DNA of 64,000 nt, from positions 222,291 through 286,290 of the forward strand of contig NZ_KB902578.1 of NCBI RefSeq assembly GCF_000379605.1, in the 5' to 3' direction. This document shows, piece by piece, positions 27,070 to 36,359 of the stretch. The notes beneath the pieces were generated by a model. The model did no database searches and had not been told where the DNA came from. It was given only the letters and a program-made list of their open reading frames with translations. The DNA comes from Rhizobium giardinii bv. giardinii H152 (lineage in GTDB: Bacteria > Pseudomonadota > Alphaproteobacteria > Rhizobiales > Rhizobiaceae). Position 1 is the first letter of the stretch. Each line of letters starts with the position of its first letter. The translations under genes and the position numbers were made by a program.

Positions 27070-28199
27070 TGCGCCACCGGCTTCCCCTGCTTCTCGGCCT
27101 CGGCCTTGCCATCCTGTCGCTGCCCGCCATGGCCGAGGATGTCGACGAGGCCATGCCGCCGCGCGCGGGGCTCAAGCTTGAGGCGGTGCCGGGCGTCATG
27201 CAGAAGGCCGTCGACGATTTCATCCGCCCCGGTTACCTCGACCTGATGGAGGGCACGCAATCGCTTGCCGAAGCGGCCCATGTGCTGTGCGACAAGCCGT
27301 CCGAAGAAACGCTCGGCGACGTGCAGATGACCTTCGACGAGGTCGTCCAGCAATGGTCGACGATCGAGATCGTCCGCGTCGGGCCGGTCATCGAGGGCAA
27401 CCGTTTCGAGCGCTTCCTGTTTTTCCCGGATCGCAAGAGCACCGGCCTGAAGCAGGTCCAGCGCATCGTGGCGACACGTGACGAGACGGCAACCAAGGCG
27501 GAAACGCTGAAGGGCAAGAGCGTTGCCGCGCAGGGTCTCGGCGCGCTGGAATATGTGCTTTACGGAACCGGCGCGGAGGTCCTGTCGTCGGAGAGGAACG
27601 GGTTCCGCTGCCGCTACGGTGCGGCGATCGCCGACAACCTGAAGTCCATTGCCGCCGAACTTCATGGCGAATGGGAAAAGCCGGATGGCATCCAGTCCGC
27701 CTGGAATGCGCCCGGTCCCGACAATCCGCTCTATCGCGACGGCAACGAAGCGGCGACCGAACTGCTCGGCATCCTCGTCCATGGCGTCGAAAGTATCCGG
27801 GACCAGCGCCTGCGGCCGTTCTATGCCGGCATCGTCAAGGGCGAGCCGGACAAGGGACATCCGAAGCTGGCGATCTACTGGCGCTCGGGAAATACCATGC
27901 CGGCGCTCTCGGCGAATTTCACGGCGCTCCAGACGCTGTTCAACGCGGCCGACATGCAGGCGCTGCTGCCCGACGACAGGCGATCGATGGTGCGCGCCAT
28001 CAACCATGTCCTGCAGGCTATCGTCGACGATGCCGATCAGATCGATCTGCCGATCGATGAGGCGATCGAGGACGAGGAGCAGCGCGTCAGGCTGAACCGG
28101 ATCCTGCAGAACACAAATGACGTTCTGCAGCGGCTCAATCTCGATTTCGGCGGTGCCATCGGGCTTGGTGCGGGCTTCTCTTTCGCCGATGGCGACTGA
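27069..28199 (+). CDS. Second imelysin family protein of the cassette
   Basis: The 376-residue exported protein has a signal peptide ending LPAMA-EDVDE. The imelysin domain shows VGPVIEGNRFERFLFFPDRKSTGLKQV and ALEYVLYGTGAE. The H-x-x-E metal site of the first imelysin is not preserved; the corresponding segment reads GLGALEYVLYG. The two paralogs are therefore likely to have different roles. The gene starts in the stop codon of the di-heme gene (TGATG), so translation is coupled. In related loci a DUF1513 gene follows directly; here corA lies between. Confidence 0.88.
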   Translation: MRHRLPLLLGLGLAILSLPAMAEDVDEAMPPRAGLKLEAVPGVMQKAVDDFIRPGYLDLMEGTQSLAEAAHVLCDKPSEETLGDVQMTFDEVVQQWSTIEIVRVGPVIEGNRFERFLFFPDRKSTGLKQVQRIVATRDETATKAETLKGKSVAAQGLGALEYVLYGTGAEVLSSERNGFRCRYGAAIADNLKSIAAELHGEWEKPDGIQSAWNAPGPDNPLYRDGNEAATELLGILVHGVESIRDQRLRPFYAGIVKGEPDKGHPKLAIYWRSGNTMPALSANFTALQTLFNAADMQALLPDDRRSMVRAINHVLQAIVDDADQIDLPIDEAIEDEEQRVRLNRILQNTNDVLQRLNLDFGGAIGLGAGFSFADGD

Positions 28200-28425
28200 G
28201 CCTCGAACCAGCGCTTCGATCGCCCGCCAAGCCTTTGAAAGCGGTTGACAAAAACCGTCCAGAGGCGCAAAGCGTCAATCGTGTTCCACCGCGAACACGG
28301 CCATACAAGGATCAACGGATCATGAACCCCGACAGTCGAAGTACCGCTTCGATTTTGCCGACCGTCAGGCCCTGAAAGCAGGGGGTCGCTGGCGGTCGAC
28401 AGACTTGCCAGAATGGAACCCCGAT

Positions 28426-29412
28426 ATGCTGCGCATCTACAAAAGCCAGAACAATCACTTTGCCCTGCTCGACGCCGCGGAACTGGCTGAAACCACACCG
28501 GTCGTGTGGTTCGATCTGTTCAATCCCACCCAGACCGAGACCCGCATCGTCGAACAGCATCTCGGCATCGAAATCCCGACGCGGGACGAAATGCAGGAGA
28601 TCGAGCTTTCCGACCGCCTTTATCAGGAGGACGGCGCCGAGTTCATGACCATGACTGCGGCGACCGAGCTCGACGGCGACAATCCGGTCAAGGTGCCGGT
28701 CACCTTCATCCTGAAGGGGGCGACGTTGGTAACCGTTCGCCATGCCGATCCGAAGCCGTTCCATCTCTATGCCACGCGCATGCAGCGCCCGAACGGGGTC
28801 TCCTGCGAAAGCGGCGAACTGGCCATGCTGGGGCTTCTGGAAGCCATGATCGACCGTACGGCCGATGCGCTGGAGCGTATCGGCAACGAAGTCGACGGCA
28901 TCTCGCGGGAAGTGTTCCGCAAGAACACATCCAGCGTCACGAAGAAGACCCGCGACCTCCAGTCGCTGATCGAGCAGATCGGTCAAAAAGGCGATTTCCT
29001 GAGCGTCATCCGCGAAAGCCTCGTCAGTGTCGGCCGGCTCGTCGCCTATCACACGGCGCTCGACGGGATCGGCATCCGCAGGGCAATCAAGGAAAGCCGC
29101 CAGCGGGTCAAGCTGATCCAGCGCGATGCGGCCTCGCTCGGTGACCATGCGCTGTTTCTGTCGAACAAGATCAACTTCCTGCTCGATGCGACGCTCGGGC
29201 TGATCAACCTGGAGCAGAACCAGATCATCAAGATCTTCTCGGTCGCCGCCGTCGTCTTCCTGCCGCCGACGCTGGTCGCCTCGATCTACGGCATGAATTT
29301 CGACGTCATTCCGGAGTTGAAGTTCGAGTTCGGCTATCCGATGGCGCTGTTCATGATGGTACTGTCGGCCTATCTGCCCTTCCTCTATTTCAAGCGGCGG
29401 GGCTGGCTTTAA
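28426..29412 (+). CDS. corA: CorA family magnesium/divalent cation transporter
   Basis: The product of about 328 residues has a long cytosolic N-terminal funnel and two C-terminal membrane helices. The CorA selectivity motif appears as YGMNF, between IFSVAAVVFLPPTLVASI and MALFMMVLSAYLPFLYF. Proteins of this type form pentameric Mg2+ (or Co2+/Ni2+) channels. The ATG at 28426 has GGAA upstream; an earlier TTG at 28405 is less likely. The gene sits between the second imelysin and the DUF1513 gene on the same strand. Confidence 0.93.
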   Translation: MLRIYKSQNNHFALLDAAELAETTPVVWFDLFNPTQTETRIVEQHLGIEIPTRDEMQEIELSDRLYQEDGAEFMTMTAATELDGDNPVKVPVTFILKGATLVTVRHADPKPFHLYATRMQRPNGVSCESGELAMLGLLEAMIDRTADALERIGNEVDGISREVFRKNTSSVTKKTRDLQSLIEQIGQKGDFLSVIRESLVSVGRLVAYHTALDGIGIRRAIKESRQRVKLIQRDAASLGDHALFLSNKINFLLDATLGLINLEQNQIIKIFSVAAVVFLPPTLVASIYGMNFDVIPELKFEFGYPMALFMMVLSAYLPFLYFKRRGWL

Positions 29413-29480
29413 AACGGCAACCCGATAGGCGATAAGGGTGTCGCGCAACGCGCGGCACCGTCTCGAACCGGCGTATTCTC

Positions 29481-30584
29481 ATGAACTTCATCCAACGCCA
29501 ATCCAGGAATTTGATCGGCCGCCGCACCTTCCTGACGATGGCGGGCGCGAGTTGGGCGGTGACGCTTGCGCCGAGCGCCGCCTTCGCGCTGTCACGAGCT
29601 GAGGCCGTCTATGCCTCCGCCTTCATGGCGCATGATGGCTCCTATGGGATCGCAACTCTGACCGAGGAAGGCGACATCCTCGAGCGGGTGCCCCTGCCGG
29701 CGCGCGCCCATGGCATGACCTATTCACCGGTCAGCAACCGTGCCGTCGCCTTTGCCCGCAGGCCCGGCACCTACGCGCTGATCTTTGCGCCGGACAACAG
29801 TCAGGGGCCGATCGTCGTCACCTCGGTCGAGGGCCGGCATTTCTATGGCCACGGCTGCTTTTCGGCCGATGGGCGGCGGCTCTACGCGACGGAGAACGAT
29901 TTTTCCGGCAATCGCGGCATGATCGGCATCTATGACGGCACGAACGATTTTGCCCGGATCGGCGAATTTCCCTCCTTTGGCATCGGCCCGCACGACATGA
30001 CGCTGTCAGCGGATGGCCGGATGCTGGTCGTCGCCAATGGCGGCATCGAAACACATCCGGATTTCGGCCGCACCAAACTCAACCTCGATCACATGGAGCC
30101 GTCTTTGGCGCTGGTGGACACGCGAACGGGCGCGCTGATCGAGCGCCACGCCATGCCGGACCACCTGCGCCAGCTTTCCACGCGGCATGTGGATATCGAT
30201 GCCGATGGCAGGATCTGGTTCGCCTGCCAGTATGAAGGCGCGCGCAACGACCTGCCGCCGCTTGCCGGCTCCTTCTCACGCGGGGAGGATATCCGCTTCC
30301 TGGAACTGCCGGAGGAGACGACGGTGGCGCTGGCCAACTATGTCGGCGCCATTGCGGTGAATCGGCGCGACGGGCTGGTGGGTCTGACCTCGCCGAAGGG
30401 CGGCACCGCGGTGACGGTGGACGCGAAGACGGGCAAGGTCGTCAGGCAGGACAGCCTTGCCGACGCGGCCGGCATCGCCCCCGCCCCGCATGGCTTCGTC
30501 GCATCATCCTACAGCGGCCAGTTCGGCGAAGCACACAGCAAGGTCGCCTGGGATCAGCACATCGTCAGGGTCCGGAAACTCTGA
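29481..30584 (+). CDS. DUF1513 domain beta-propeller protein, Tat-exported
   Basis: The 367-residue protein starts with a twin-arginine signal (GRRTFLTMAGASWAVTLAPS). A seven-bladed-propeller-like repeat pattern of DUF1513 follows (HGMTYSPVSNRAVAFARRPG, YGHGCFSADGRRLYATENDF, IGPHDMTLSADGRMLVVANGG). Such proteins are the fourth partner in imelysin/di-heme cassettes. Tat export implies folding or cofactor loading in the cytosol. The role is unknown but likely periplasmic and tied to iron or redox. Separation from its usual partner by corA is noted as odd. Confidence 0.88.
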   Translation: MNFIQRQSRNLIGRRTFLTMAGASWAVTLAPSAAFALSRAEAVYASAFMAHDGSYGIATLTEEGDILERVPLPARAHGMTYSPVSNRAVAFARRPGTYALIFAPDNSQGPIVVTSVEGRHFYGHGCFSADGRRLYATENDFSGNRGMIGIYDGTNDFARIGEFPSFGIGPHDMTLSADGRMLVVANGGIETHPDFGRTKLNLDHMEPSLALVDTRTGALIERHAMPDHLRQLSTRHVDIDADGRIWFACQYEGARNDLPPLAGSFSRGEDIRFLELPEETTVALANYVGAIAVNRRDGLVGLTSPKGGTAVTVDAKTGKVVRQDSLADAAGIAPAPHGFVASSYSGQFGEAHSKVAWDQHIVRVRKL

Positions 30585-30595
30585 AAGCGGCGGGT

Positions 30596-31174
30596 TCAGG
30601 ATTGACCATCGGCTCGTCGGAGCAAGGCTTCGATATTGTCCCAGAGATAGGCGACCTGCTCGTAGCTGCGGTCTCCGACCCCGACCCCGCTCGTTCCAAT
30701 CACTTTCGCGCCAAGCCGTTCATAAAACTGCCGGTTGGGGTTGCCGGCGAGAACCCAGGCAAACAGGGACCTAGCGCCTTGCCCGGCGCATTGGGCCGCC
30801 ACCGACCGCACCAGGGCAGCGCCGATGCCGGCCCGCTGATGCTCGCTGCGGATATAGAGCGCGTAAAGTTCATGAATATGCGCTGGAACACGGCCGCGCG
30901 GCGGGCCGAAATTGGCAAAGCCGATGATGTTGCTTCCGACCGGCTCGACGGCGACGAGATAATGGATACCCGGCACGCCCATCCGCCGCGCAAGGCGTAT
31001 GGCTTCATCTTCGCGCGACATGCCATCGAGAAAGGCATCGGCCAGCAGCCCGCGAAACGTCGAGCGCCAGGTGTCGACCAGGACACCGGCGATCGCGAAG
31101 ACGTCGTCGCCGGTGGCAGGGCGTATCTGGAAGGGCTTGTGTTCATCCATGCAGTCGATATGGGGATTGCGCAT
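30596..31174 (-). CDS. GNAT family N-acetyltransferase
   Basis: The 192-residue protein has a single GNAT fold. The acetyl-CoA pyrophosphate-binding motif is seen in LYIRSEHQRAGIGAALVRSV (Q/R-x-x-G-x-G/A). LFAWVLAGNPNRQFYERLGAKVIG is the usual second half. The substrate cannot be predicted. The start may be at 31174 or at the methionine eight codons later (31150). It is convergent with the DUF1513 gene, 11 bases apart. Confidence 0.85.
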   Translation of the reverse strand: MRNPHIDCMDEHKPFQIRPATGDDVFAIAGVLVDTWRSTFRGLLADAFLDGMSREDEAIRLARRMGVPGIHYLVAVEPVGSNIIGFANFGPPRGRVPAHIHELYALYIRSEHQRAGIGAALVRSVAAQCAGQGARSLFAWVLAGNPNRQFYERLGAKVIGTSGVGVGDRSYEQVAYLWDNIEALLRRADGQS

Positions 31175-31211
31175 GGGACATGACAGTGCCGTTTGACGTC
31201 GTGGCTATGTG

Positions 31212-31338
31212 CCCCTCATTCGCCCTGCCGGGCCGTTTTGACAGGGAGAAGGAGACATGCGGCGCCCGTTTTCCGCCGATCTCCTCAGCCGAGCAAGGCA
31301 CGTCCCCTCTCGCCGCTAGCGGGGAGAGGGTGAGGGGC
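31212..31338. repeat. Palindrome-bounded intergenic repeat (CCCCTCA...TGAGGGG type), copy
   Basis: It starts CCCCTCATTCGCCCTGCCGG and ends CTCTCGCCGCTAGCGGGGAG then AGGGTGAGGGGC, matching the ends of 13648-13798. The interior differs. It occupies much of the 397-base gap between the divergent acetyltransferase and thioesterase genes; nothing else coding is seen there. Confidence 0.75.
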
Positions 31339-31571
31339 AAGAAACGGCGTCTTTGCCGTTGCGTCGTGTACCATGGACATCGCGGAAGGGAATTTCATGG
31401 CGGCGCTTTCTTGAGTTGCTGTTCGTGCTCCACCTCGCCCGGATCGCCTTCGCCCGGTTGCCCAACACATCGATTTTCCTTCTTGATTGAGCTTGTCCTT
31501 GTTTTTGCGCCATGCGACTGTCTGCCCGCCGGGATTTCTCGGCTCGAGAACGCTACGATTGAGAGAACACG

Positions 31572-32006
31572 GTGGAATTTCGCGACCGCATCCGCAACAG
31601 TTTCGGCAGGCAGGCCGCCATGGCGACGATCGGCGCCGAGCTGACGCGGGTTGAGCAGGGCACAGTCGAGATCGAGCTTCCCTTCGACGAGAAACTGACG
31701 CAGCAGCATGGCTTCCTGCATGCCGGCATCATTTCGGCGGCGCTCGATGCCGCTGGCACCTATGCCGCCTATTCGCTCATCGATCCCGACGCCTCCATTC
31801 TCACCATCGAATTCAAGGTCAATCTGATGTCACCGGGCAGGGGCGAGCGGTTCCTGTTCCGCGGCGAGGTGACGAAACCGGGCACGACGATCATCGTCTC
31901 CGACGGTCGCGGTTATGCGCTTTCCGCTGATGGACCGGCCAAGCTGATCGCCTCGATGACCGCGACGATGATGGTGATCCGCGGACGCGAGGGAATTGAA
32001 GGATGA
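31572..32006 (+). CDS. PaaI-type hotdog-fold thioesterase
   Basis: The 144-residue protein is of the hotdog fold. The family motif QQHGFLHAGIISAALDAAGTYAA carries the H-G-x-x-x-x-G-like active site, and TIEFKVNLMSPGRGERFLF is present. It probably hydrolyses acyl-CoA thioesters; the substrate is unknown. Translation starts at a GTG (31572). It overlaps the nucleosidase gene by four bases (ATGA), so the two are co-expressed. Confidence 0.85.
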   Translation: MEFRDRIRNSFGRQAAMATIGAELTRVEQGTVEIELPFDEKLTQQHGFLHAGIISAALDAAGTYAAYSLIDPDASILTIEFKVNLMSPGRGERFLFRGEVTKPGTTIIVSDGRGYALSADGPAKLIASMTATMMVIRGREGIEG

Positions 32007-32641
32007 CATTCGAACTGAAGCATGTGGCAGGCAAGACGCTGCTCTACGTCATGGCCGTCGATGCGGAATACGGCGTGCACCTGCGCGAGCGCATTTCACC
32101 GCTGATGACCGGCGTCGGCCCGGTCGAGGCGGCGGTAACGCTGACCCGCACGCTGTCGGACCTGCATCGGCGTGACAGCCTGCCCGATCTCGTCGTCTCG
32201 CTCGGCTCCGCCGGCTCGGCGCGGCTCGAACAGACCGAAGTCTATCAGGCGACCTCGGTTGCCTATCGAGACATGGACGCGTCGCCGCTCGGCTTCACGA
32301 AGGGCGCCACACCGTTTCTCGACCTGCCCGTCACCGTCGATCTGCCGCTGCGCATTCCCGGCGTAAAACGGGCAAGTCTCTCGACCGGCGCAAATATCGT
32401 TTCCGGCGCGACCTATGAGACGATTGCTGCCGACATGGTCGAGATGGAGACCTATGCCATCCTGCGAGCCTGCCAGTCCTTCGGCATCCCACTCGTCGGG
32501 CTGCGGGGCATTTCCGATGGCAAGGCCGACCTGAAGCATGTCGATGACTGGACGGAATATCTGCACGTGATCGACGAGAAGCTCGCGGCCGCCGTCGATG
32601 CGTTGGAAAGAGCCGTCGAAACGGGCGAAATCGCCGTCTGA
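32003..32641 (+). CDS. mtnN: 5'-methylthioadenosine/S-adenosylhomocysteine nucleosidase
   Basis: The 212-residue PNP/UDP-phosphorylase-fold protein cleaves adenine from MTA and SAH, feeding methionine salvage and removing SAM by-products. The conserved ADMVEMETYAILRACQSFGIP carries the M-E-M/T ribose-binding residues, and GLRGISDGKAD carries the catalytic aspartate. VVSLGSAGSA is the glycine-rich loop. It overlaps the upstream thioesterase gene by four bases. Confidence 0.85.
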   Translation: MTFELKHVAGKTLLYVMAVDAEYGVHLRERISPLMTGVGPVEAAVTLTRTLSDLHRRDSLPDLVVSLGSAGSARLEQTEVYQATSVAYRDMDASPLGFTKGATPFLDLPVTVDLPLRIPGVKRASLSTGANIVSGATYETIAADMVEMETYAILRACQSFGIPLVGLRGISDGKADLKHVDDWTEYLHVIDEKLAAAVDALERAVETGEIAV

Positions 32642-32749
32642 CGGCGCAAAATTGTCGGGGTGCAATGTAATCGTTGCGCTTATGGCCGCCTTTATTTAAA
32701 GGCTCGCCATAGTTCCCCATCAGATGACCCCAGCCAGCGGAAGCGCGTC

Positions 32750-34312
32750 ATGACAGCGACAGTCCATCCCGATACCGTTCTCATCATCGATTTCGGCAGC
32801 CAGGTCACGCAGCTGATCGCGCGGCGCGTTCGCGAGACCGGCGTCTATTGCGAGATCGTGCCCTTCCAGTCCGCCGACGAGGGCTTCAAGCGGCTGAACC
32901 CCAAGGCGATCATCCTCTCGGGCAGCCCGGCCTCGACGCTGGATATCGGCTCGCCGCGCGCGCCGCAGGTGGTGTTCGACAGCGGTCTTCCGGTTCTCGG
33001 CATCTGCTATGGCCAGCAGACCATGTGCGAGCAGCTCGGCGGCAAGGTCGAGGCCGGCCATCACCGCGAATTCGGCCGTGCCTTCATCGAAATCGGCAAG
33101 GACTGCGCGCTCTATGATGGTCTTTGGACCGTCGGCTCCCGTCACCAGGTCTGGATGAGCCACGGCGACCGCGTCACCGCCATTCCGGAGGGCTTCGAAG
33201 TCGTCGCGACCTCGCCGAACGCGCCGTTTGCCTTCATCGCCAACGAGGCGAAGAAATTCTACGCCGTGCAATTCCATCCGGAAGTGGTGCACACGCCCGA
33301 CGGCGCAAAGCTGCTCGCCAACTTCGTTCACAAGGTCGCGGGCCTCAAGGGCGACTGGTCGATGGCCGCCTATCGCGACAAGGCCATTGCCGAAATCCGC
33401 AAGCAGGTCGGCGACAAGCGCGTCATCTGCGGCCTTTCCGGCGGCGTCGACTCGTCGGTCGCCGCACTCCTGATCCATGAGGCGGTCGGCGACCAGCTGA
33501 CCTGCATCCTCGTCGACCACGGGCTGATGCGCAAGAACGAGGCAGCCGACGTCGTTGCCATGTTCAAGGCGCACTACAACCTGCATCTGGTGCACGTCGA
33601 CGCATCGGACCTGTTCATCAATGCGCTCGAAGGCGAGAGCGATCCGGAGGTCAAGCGCAAGACCATCGGCCGCCTCTTCATCGATGTGTTCGAGGCAGAG
33701 GCCAAGAAGATAGGCGGCGCCGAGTTCCTGGCGCAGGGCACGCTCTATCCGGATGTGATCGAAAGCGTTTCCTTCACCGGAGGCCCATCGGTCACCATCA
33801 AGTCGCATCACAATGTCGGCGGCTTGCCAGCGCGGATGAACATGCAACTCGTCGAGCCGCTGCGCGAGCTGTTCAAGGACGAAGTGCGCGTGCTTGGCAA
33901 GGAGCTCGGCCTGCCGGACTCGTTCATCGGCCGTCATCCCTTCCCAGGTCCGGGCCTCGCCATCCGCTGCCCCGGCGGCATCACCCGCGAAAAGCTTGAA
34001 ATCCTGCGCGAGGCCGATGCCATCTATCTCGACGAGATCCGCAAGGCCGGCCTCTACGACGCGATCTGGCAGGCCTTCGCGGTGCTGCTGCCGGTCCAGA
34101 CCGTCGGTGTCATGGGCGACGGACGCACCTATGAATTCGTCTGCGCGCTGCGCGCCGTCACCTCCGTCGATGGCATGACGGCGGATTTCTATCACTACGA
34201 CATGGAATTCCTCGGCCGCGCCGCCACCCGCATCATCAACGAAGTGCGCGGCATCAACCGCGTCGTCTACGACGTGACCAGCAAGCCGCCGGGCACGATC
34301 GAGTGGGAATGA
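32750..34312 (+). CDS. guaA: GMP synthase (glutamine-hydrolysing)
   Basis: The 520-residue bifunctional enzyme makes GMP from XMP, glutamine and ATP. The class I amidotransferase domain (about 1-205) shows the nucleophile in [11 protein letters not shown] and the His-Glu in AVQFHPEV. The ATP-pyrophosphatase domain has the P-loop [12 protein letters not shown]. The dimerisation end is [10 protein letters not shown]. The ATG at 32750 matches family length; upstream in-frame codons are not homologous. Its last bases form the left attachment repeat of the adjacent island. Confidence 0.97.
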   Translation: MTATVHPDTVLIIDFGSQVTQLIARRVRETGVYCEIVPFQSADEGFKRLNPKAIILSGSPASTLDIGSPRAPQVVFDSGLPVLGICYGQQTMCEQLGGKVEAGHHREFGRAFIEIGKDCALYDGLWTVGSRHQVWMSHGDRVTAIPEGFEVVATSPNAPFAFIANEAKKFYAVQFHPEVVHTPDGAKLLANFVHKVAGLKGDWSMAAYRDKAIAEIRKQVGDKRVICGLSGGVDSSVAALLIHEAVGDQLTCILVDHGLMRKNEAADVVAMFKAHYNLHLVHVDASDLFINALEGESDPEVKRKTIGRLFIDVFEAEAKKIGGAEFLAQGTLYPDVIESVSFTGGPSVTIKSHHNVGGLPARMNMQLVEPLRELFKDEVRVLGKELGLPDSFIGRHPFPGPGLAIRCPGGITREKLEILREADAIYLDEIRKAGLYDAIWQAFAVLLPVQTVGVMGDGRTYEFVCALRAVTSVDGMTADFYHYDMEFLGRAATRIINEVRGINRVVYDVTSKPPGTIEWE

Positions 34313-34346
34313 TTTTTGCCCACCCGAGGGTATCCGGGAATACGCC
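34304..34346. other. Left attachment repeat (attL) at the guaA 3' end
   Basis: 43 bases starting TGGGAATGATTTTTGCCCAC, overlapping the guaA stop codon and ending ATCCGGGAATACGCC. The same sequence recurs at 40771-40813 with four mismatches in the same orientation. The 3' end of guaA is a known insertion target for tyrosine-integrase islands. Confidence 0.8.
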
Positions 34347-34478
34347 ACAGTACGCCGTAAGGCACTGATAAATAATAAAAATCATGTCAGCATCTATCGC
34401 GTGCTATCGGTGTATAGAGATCTGCCCCGACGGCCCGCGTGACGGGCCTTGCTCATATTGAACAGCAGCGAAAACAGA

Positions 34479-34519
34479 AGTACCGTCAGGAGAGAACAGG
34501 CTCTTGACGGTACTTTTTT
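34479..34519 (+). terminator. Hairpin terminator with TGACGGTACT arm
   Basis: A 10-bp stem (AGTACCGTCA with TGACGGTACT) is followed by six T residues. The arm word with its T-run occurs again at 34577-34590, just before the integrase start. It may end guaA transcription, and the repeats may also be integrase arm sites. A second GC hairpin (GGCCCG/CGGGCC, 34432-34448) lies upstream. The remaining bases of this 293-base gap hold no gene. Confidence 0.6.
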
Positions 34520-34605
34520 AGCTATAAGGCGCTGAAAAAGCAGATAATTTTCCGACAAGACTCGCCCAAAACTGCCTGACGGTACTTTTTGGAGGTGGCG
34601 CGGAG

Positions 34606-34998
34606 ATGCTGACAGATGCTGCGATCAAGGCTCTAAAGCCTCAGAGTAAAATGTATAAAGTTGCGGATCGGGACGGCATGTATGTGCGCGTCATGCCGTC
34701 CGGCGCGATATCGATTCGTCTGGACTATCGGCTGTACGGGCGTCGCGAGACCGTCTACCTCGGAAAGTATGGACGTGATGGCATCTCGCTGGCGCGCGCC
34801 CGCGAACTCTGCATCGACGCAAGAAGGGCCGTCAGCGAGGGACGCTCACCCGCGATCGAGAAGCAGCGTGAGAAGCGACGGCTGAAGGAAGCCAAGAGCT
34901 TTGGGGAATTCGGTGAGAAGTGGCTTGTCAACGCGCCGATGGCTGACAGCACCCGGGCAATGCGACGCTCGATCTTCGAAAGGGAGCTGCTCTACTAA
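34606..34998 (+). pseudogene. Truncated P4-family tyrosine integrase
   Basis: The 130 codons match the N-terminal DUF4102 arm-binding domain and the start of the core-binding domain of P4-like integrases: MLTDAAIKALKPQSKMYKVADRDGMYV, LYGRRETVYLGKYGRDG, SLARARELCIDARRAV, STRAMRRSIFERELL. A full integrase has about 400 residues with an R-H-R-Y catalytic domain. Here the frame stops right after ERELLY, where the sequence turns into a LysR gene fragment. GGAGG lies about 12 bases upstream of the ATG. The catalytic part is lost, so it is inactive. Confidence 0.9.
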
Positions 34999-35107
34999 CA
35001 GTAGACTGTGAAACGCCAATAACTTGGGCGACACGCCGAAAGCTACCGTATTCAGCCGCGATCATTGCATACCGCAGGTAACGGAGATCGAGAGACATAT
35101 CGGGCAT
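34928..35107 (-). pseudogene. N-terminal fragment of a LysR-family regulator
   Basis: On the minus strand from an ATG at 35107 (or 35098) the frame reads SLDLRYLRYAMIAAEYGSF followed by RRVAQVIGVSQSTVSR. This is the winged-helix DNA-binding start of a LysR regulator. After about 40 residues homology ends at about 34990 and the frame runs antisense into the integrase to a stop at 34928-34930. The two truncated genes thus meet head-on at one junction. Confidence 0.75.
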
Positions 35108-35318
35108 GTTCGCGAATCCTTGTACTACTCGCGCTCAGTGAGCCGCAGGTTTATGGTGCACCTTCTGAATTCATGACGGTTCCGATTTGATTTTCATGTC
35201 GGGGTGAGGCCAATCATCACCGCGCATCAGGGGAGAGTCAGCAGAACATGCTCAGTCCCGACCCCAATATGGATGCCTTTGGCCCCACCAACCCGCTCCA
35301 CTAAGAGTTTCGATCCGT
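35108..35318. other. Island spacer with a possible gene-end remnant
   Basis: No complete gene. On the plus strand, 35191-35304 is open for 37 codons and ends protein-like (GESQQNMLSPDPNMDAFG, then PTNPLH and TAA). This could be the 3' end of a lost gene, but I do not recognise the family. The remainder contains no clear signal. Confidence 0.3.
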
Positions 35319-36233
35319 CTATTGGTGGGGTGCTCCCCCGCCAAGCTGGTTTCGGACGAAAGCCGCCGAGAGTTCAATCGCATCTCGCGCGGCCTCAAGG
35401 CTGGCAAGACTGAACGGGAAGCAGTGCGTCATACCTTCCCAGATGTGAACAGCGATCGGAACCCCGGCCTGCTCCGCTGCATCGTCGATGGCTTTGGCGT
35501 CATCGAACAGGATCTCGTCGGTGCCAACATGGACCATGATCGGAGGCAGGCCAGCGAAAATCCCGAAGCGAGGCGAGATGCGTGGGTTGCCGGCATTGAT
35601 GGTGCCCGCATAGAGTGCGACCGCCCCGGCTAGCGAATCTGGCGTCAGGATAGGGTCCACATCGGCCTTCTCCGATAAACTGGACGACGTCAGCGTCAGG
35701 TCGGTCCAAGGCGAGATAAGGAGGATGCCCCGCAGCGCTGAACCCGTGGCTTGCGCCGCCGCGAGTGCGAGTCCGCCACCGGCGGAGTCGCCGGAGATTG
35801 CGAGATGCTTTCGCCCTTCATTCTGAAGAGCCTCGATGACGGCGATGGCTTGATCGAGACCGGCGGGAAACGGTGCTTCGGGAGCAAGCGCGTAGTCGGG
35901 GATGAATGCCGATACGCGGGCCTTCTGCGCCAGGTGGCTGACGAAGTTCCGATATGCCTGAGCTGAGCCAAGGACGTAGCCTCCACCATGGAGATGGAGC
36001 AGTGCCGCGTCGGCGGGGGCGTCGGCAGGAATGCACCACCATCCCGAAACGCCGGCGATCATGCCCGGCTCGAAGCGGACGTTGTCCGCCGCCGGGGTCA
36101 AAGCCAGGAATTCGTCGTACCAGCCTCGGGCTTCCGGCACGACTGCGAGTTTCGGCAGGGTGGCCATATATTCGCGCGTCGCCACCATCGTTGCCGCGTC
36201 AACTGATGTCTGTTTATGCTGTTTCGTCGCCAT
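35319..36233 (-). CDS. Alpha/beta hydrolase, hormone-sensitive lipase family
   Basis: The 304-residue esterase/lipase-like protein has the oxyanion motif HLHGGGYVLGS and the nucleophile elbow ISGDSAGGGLALA. The acid and base of the triad are probably in VGTDEILFDDA and GMTHCFPF. It likely hydrolyses short acyl esters. The ATG at 36233 is preferred over an in-frame GTG three codons upstream. It lies in the island, 126 bases after the SDR gene on the same strand. Confidence 0.88.
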   Translation of the reverse strand: MATKQHKQTSVDAATMVATREYMATLPKLAVVPEARGWYDEFLALTPAADNVRFEPGMIAGVSGWWCIPADAPADAALLHLHGGGYVLGSAQAYRNFVSHLAQKARVSAFIPDYALAPEAPFPAGLDQAIAVIEALQNEGRKHLAISGDSAGGGLALAAAQATGSALRGILLISPWTDLTLTSSSLSEKADVDPILTPDSLAGAVALYAGTINAGNPRISPRFGIFAGLPPIMVHVGTDEILFDDAKAIDDAAEQAGVPIAVHIWEGMTHCFPFSLASLEAARDAIELSAAFVRNQLGGGAPHQ

Positions 36234-36359
36234 GACGGCCACTCCGTATGTTCTGAAATTGAGACCGAATTTTTTGGGAAGGTGCCGGCACCGCGGTGTG
36301 CAGGGTCACTGCCCTCCCGTCGGTGCCGGACGTAGCCACTGCAAAAGCAGCCGGCTTGT

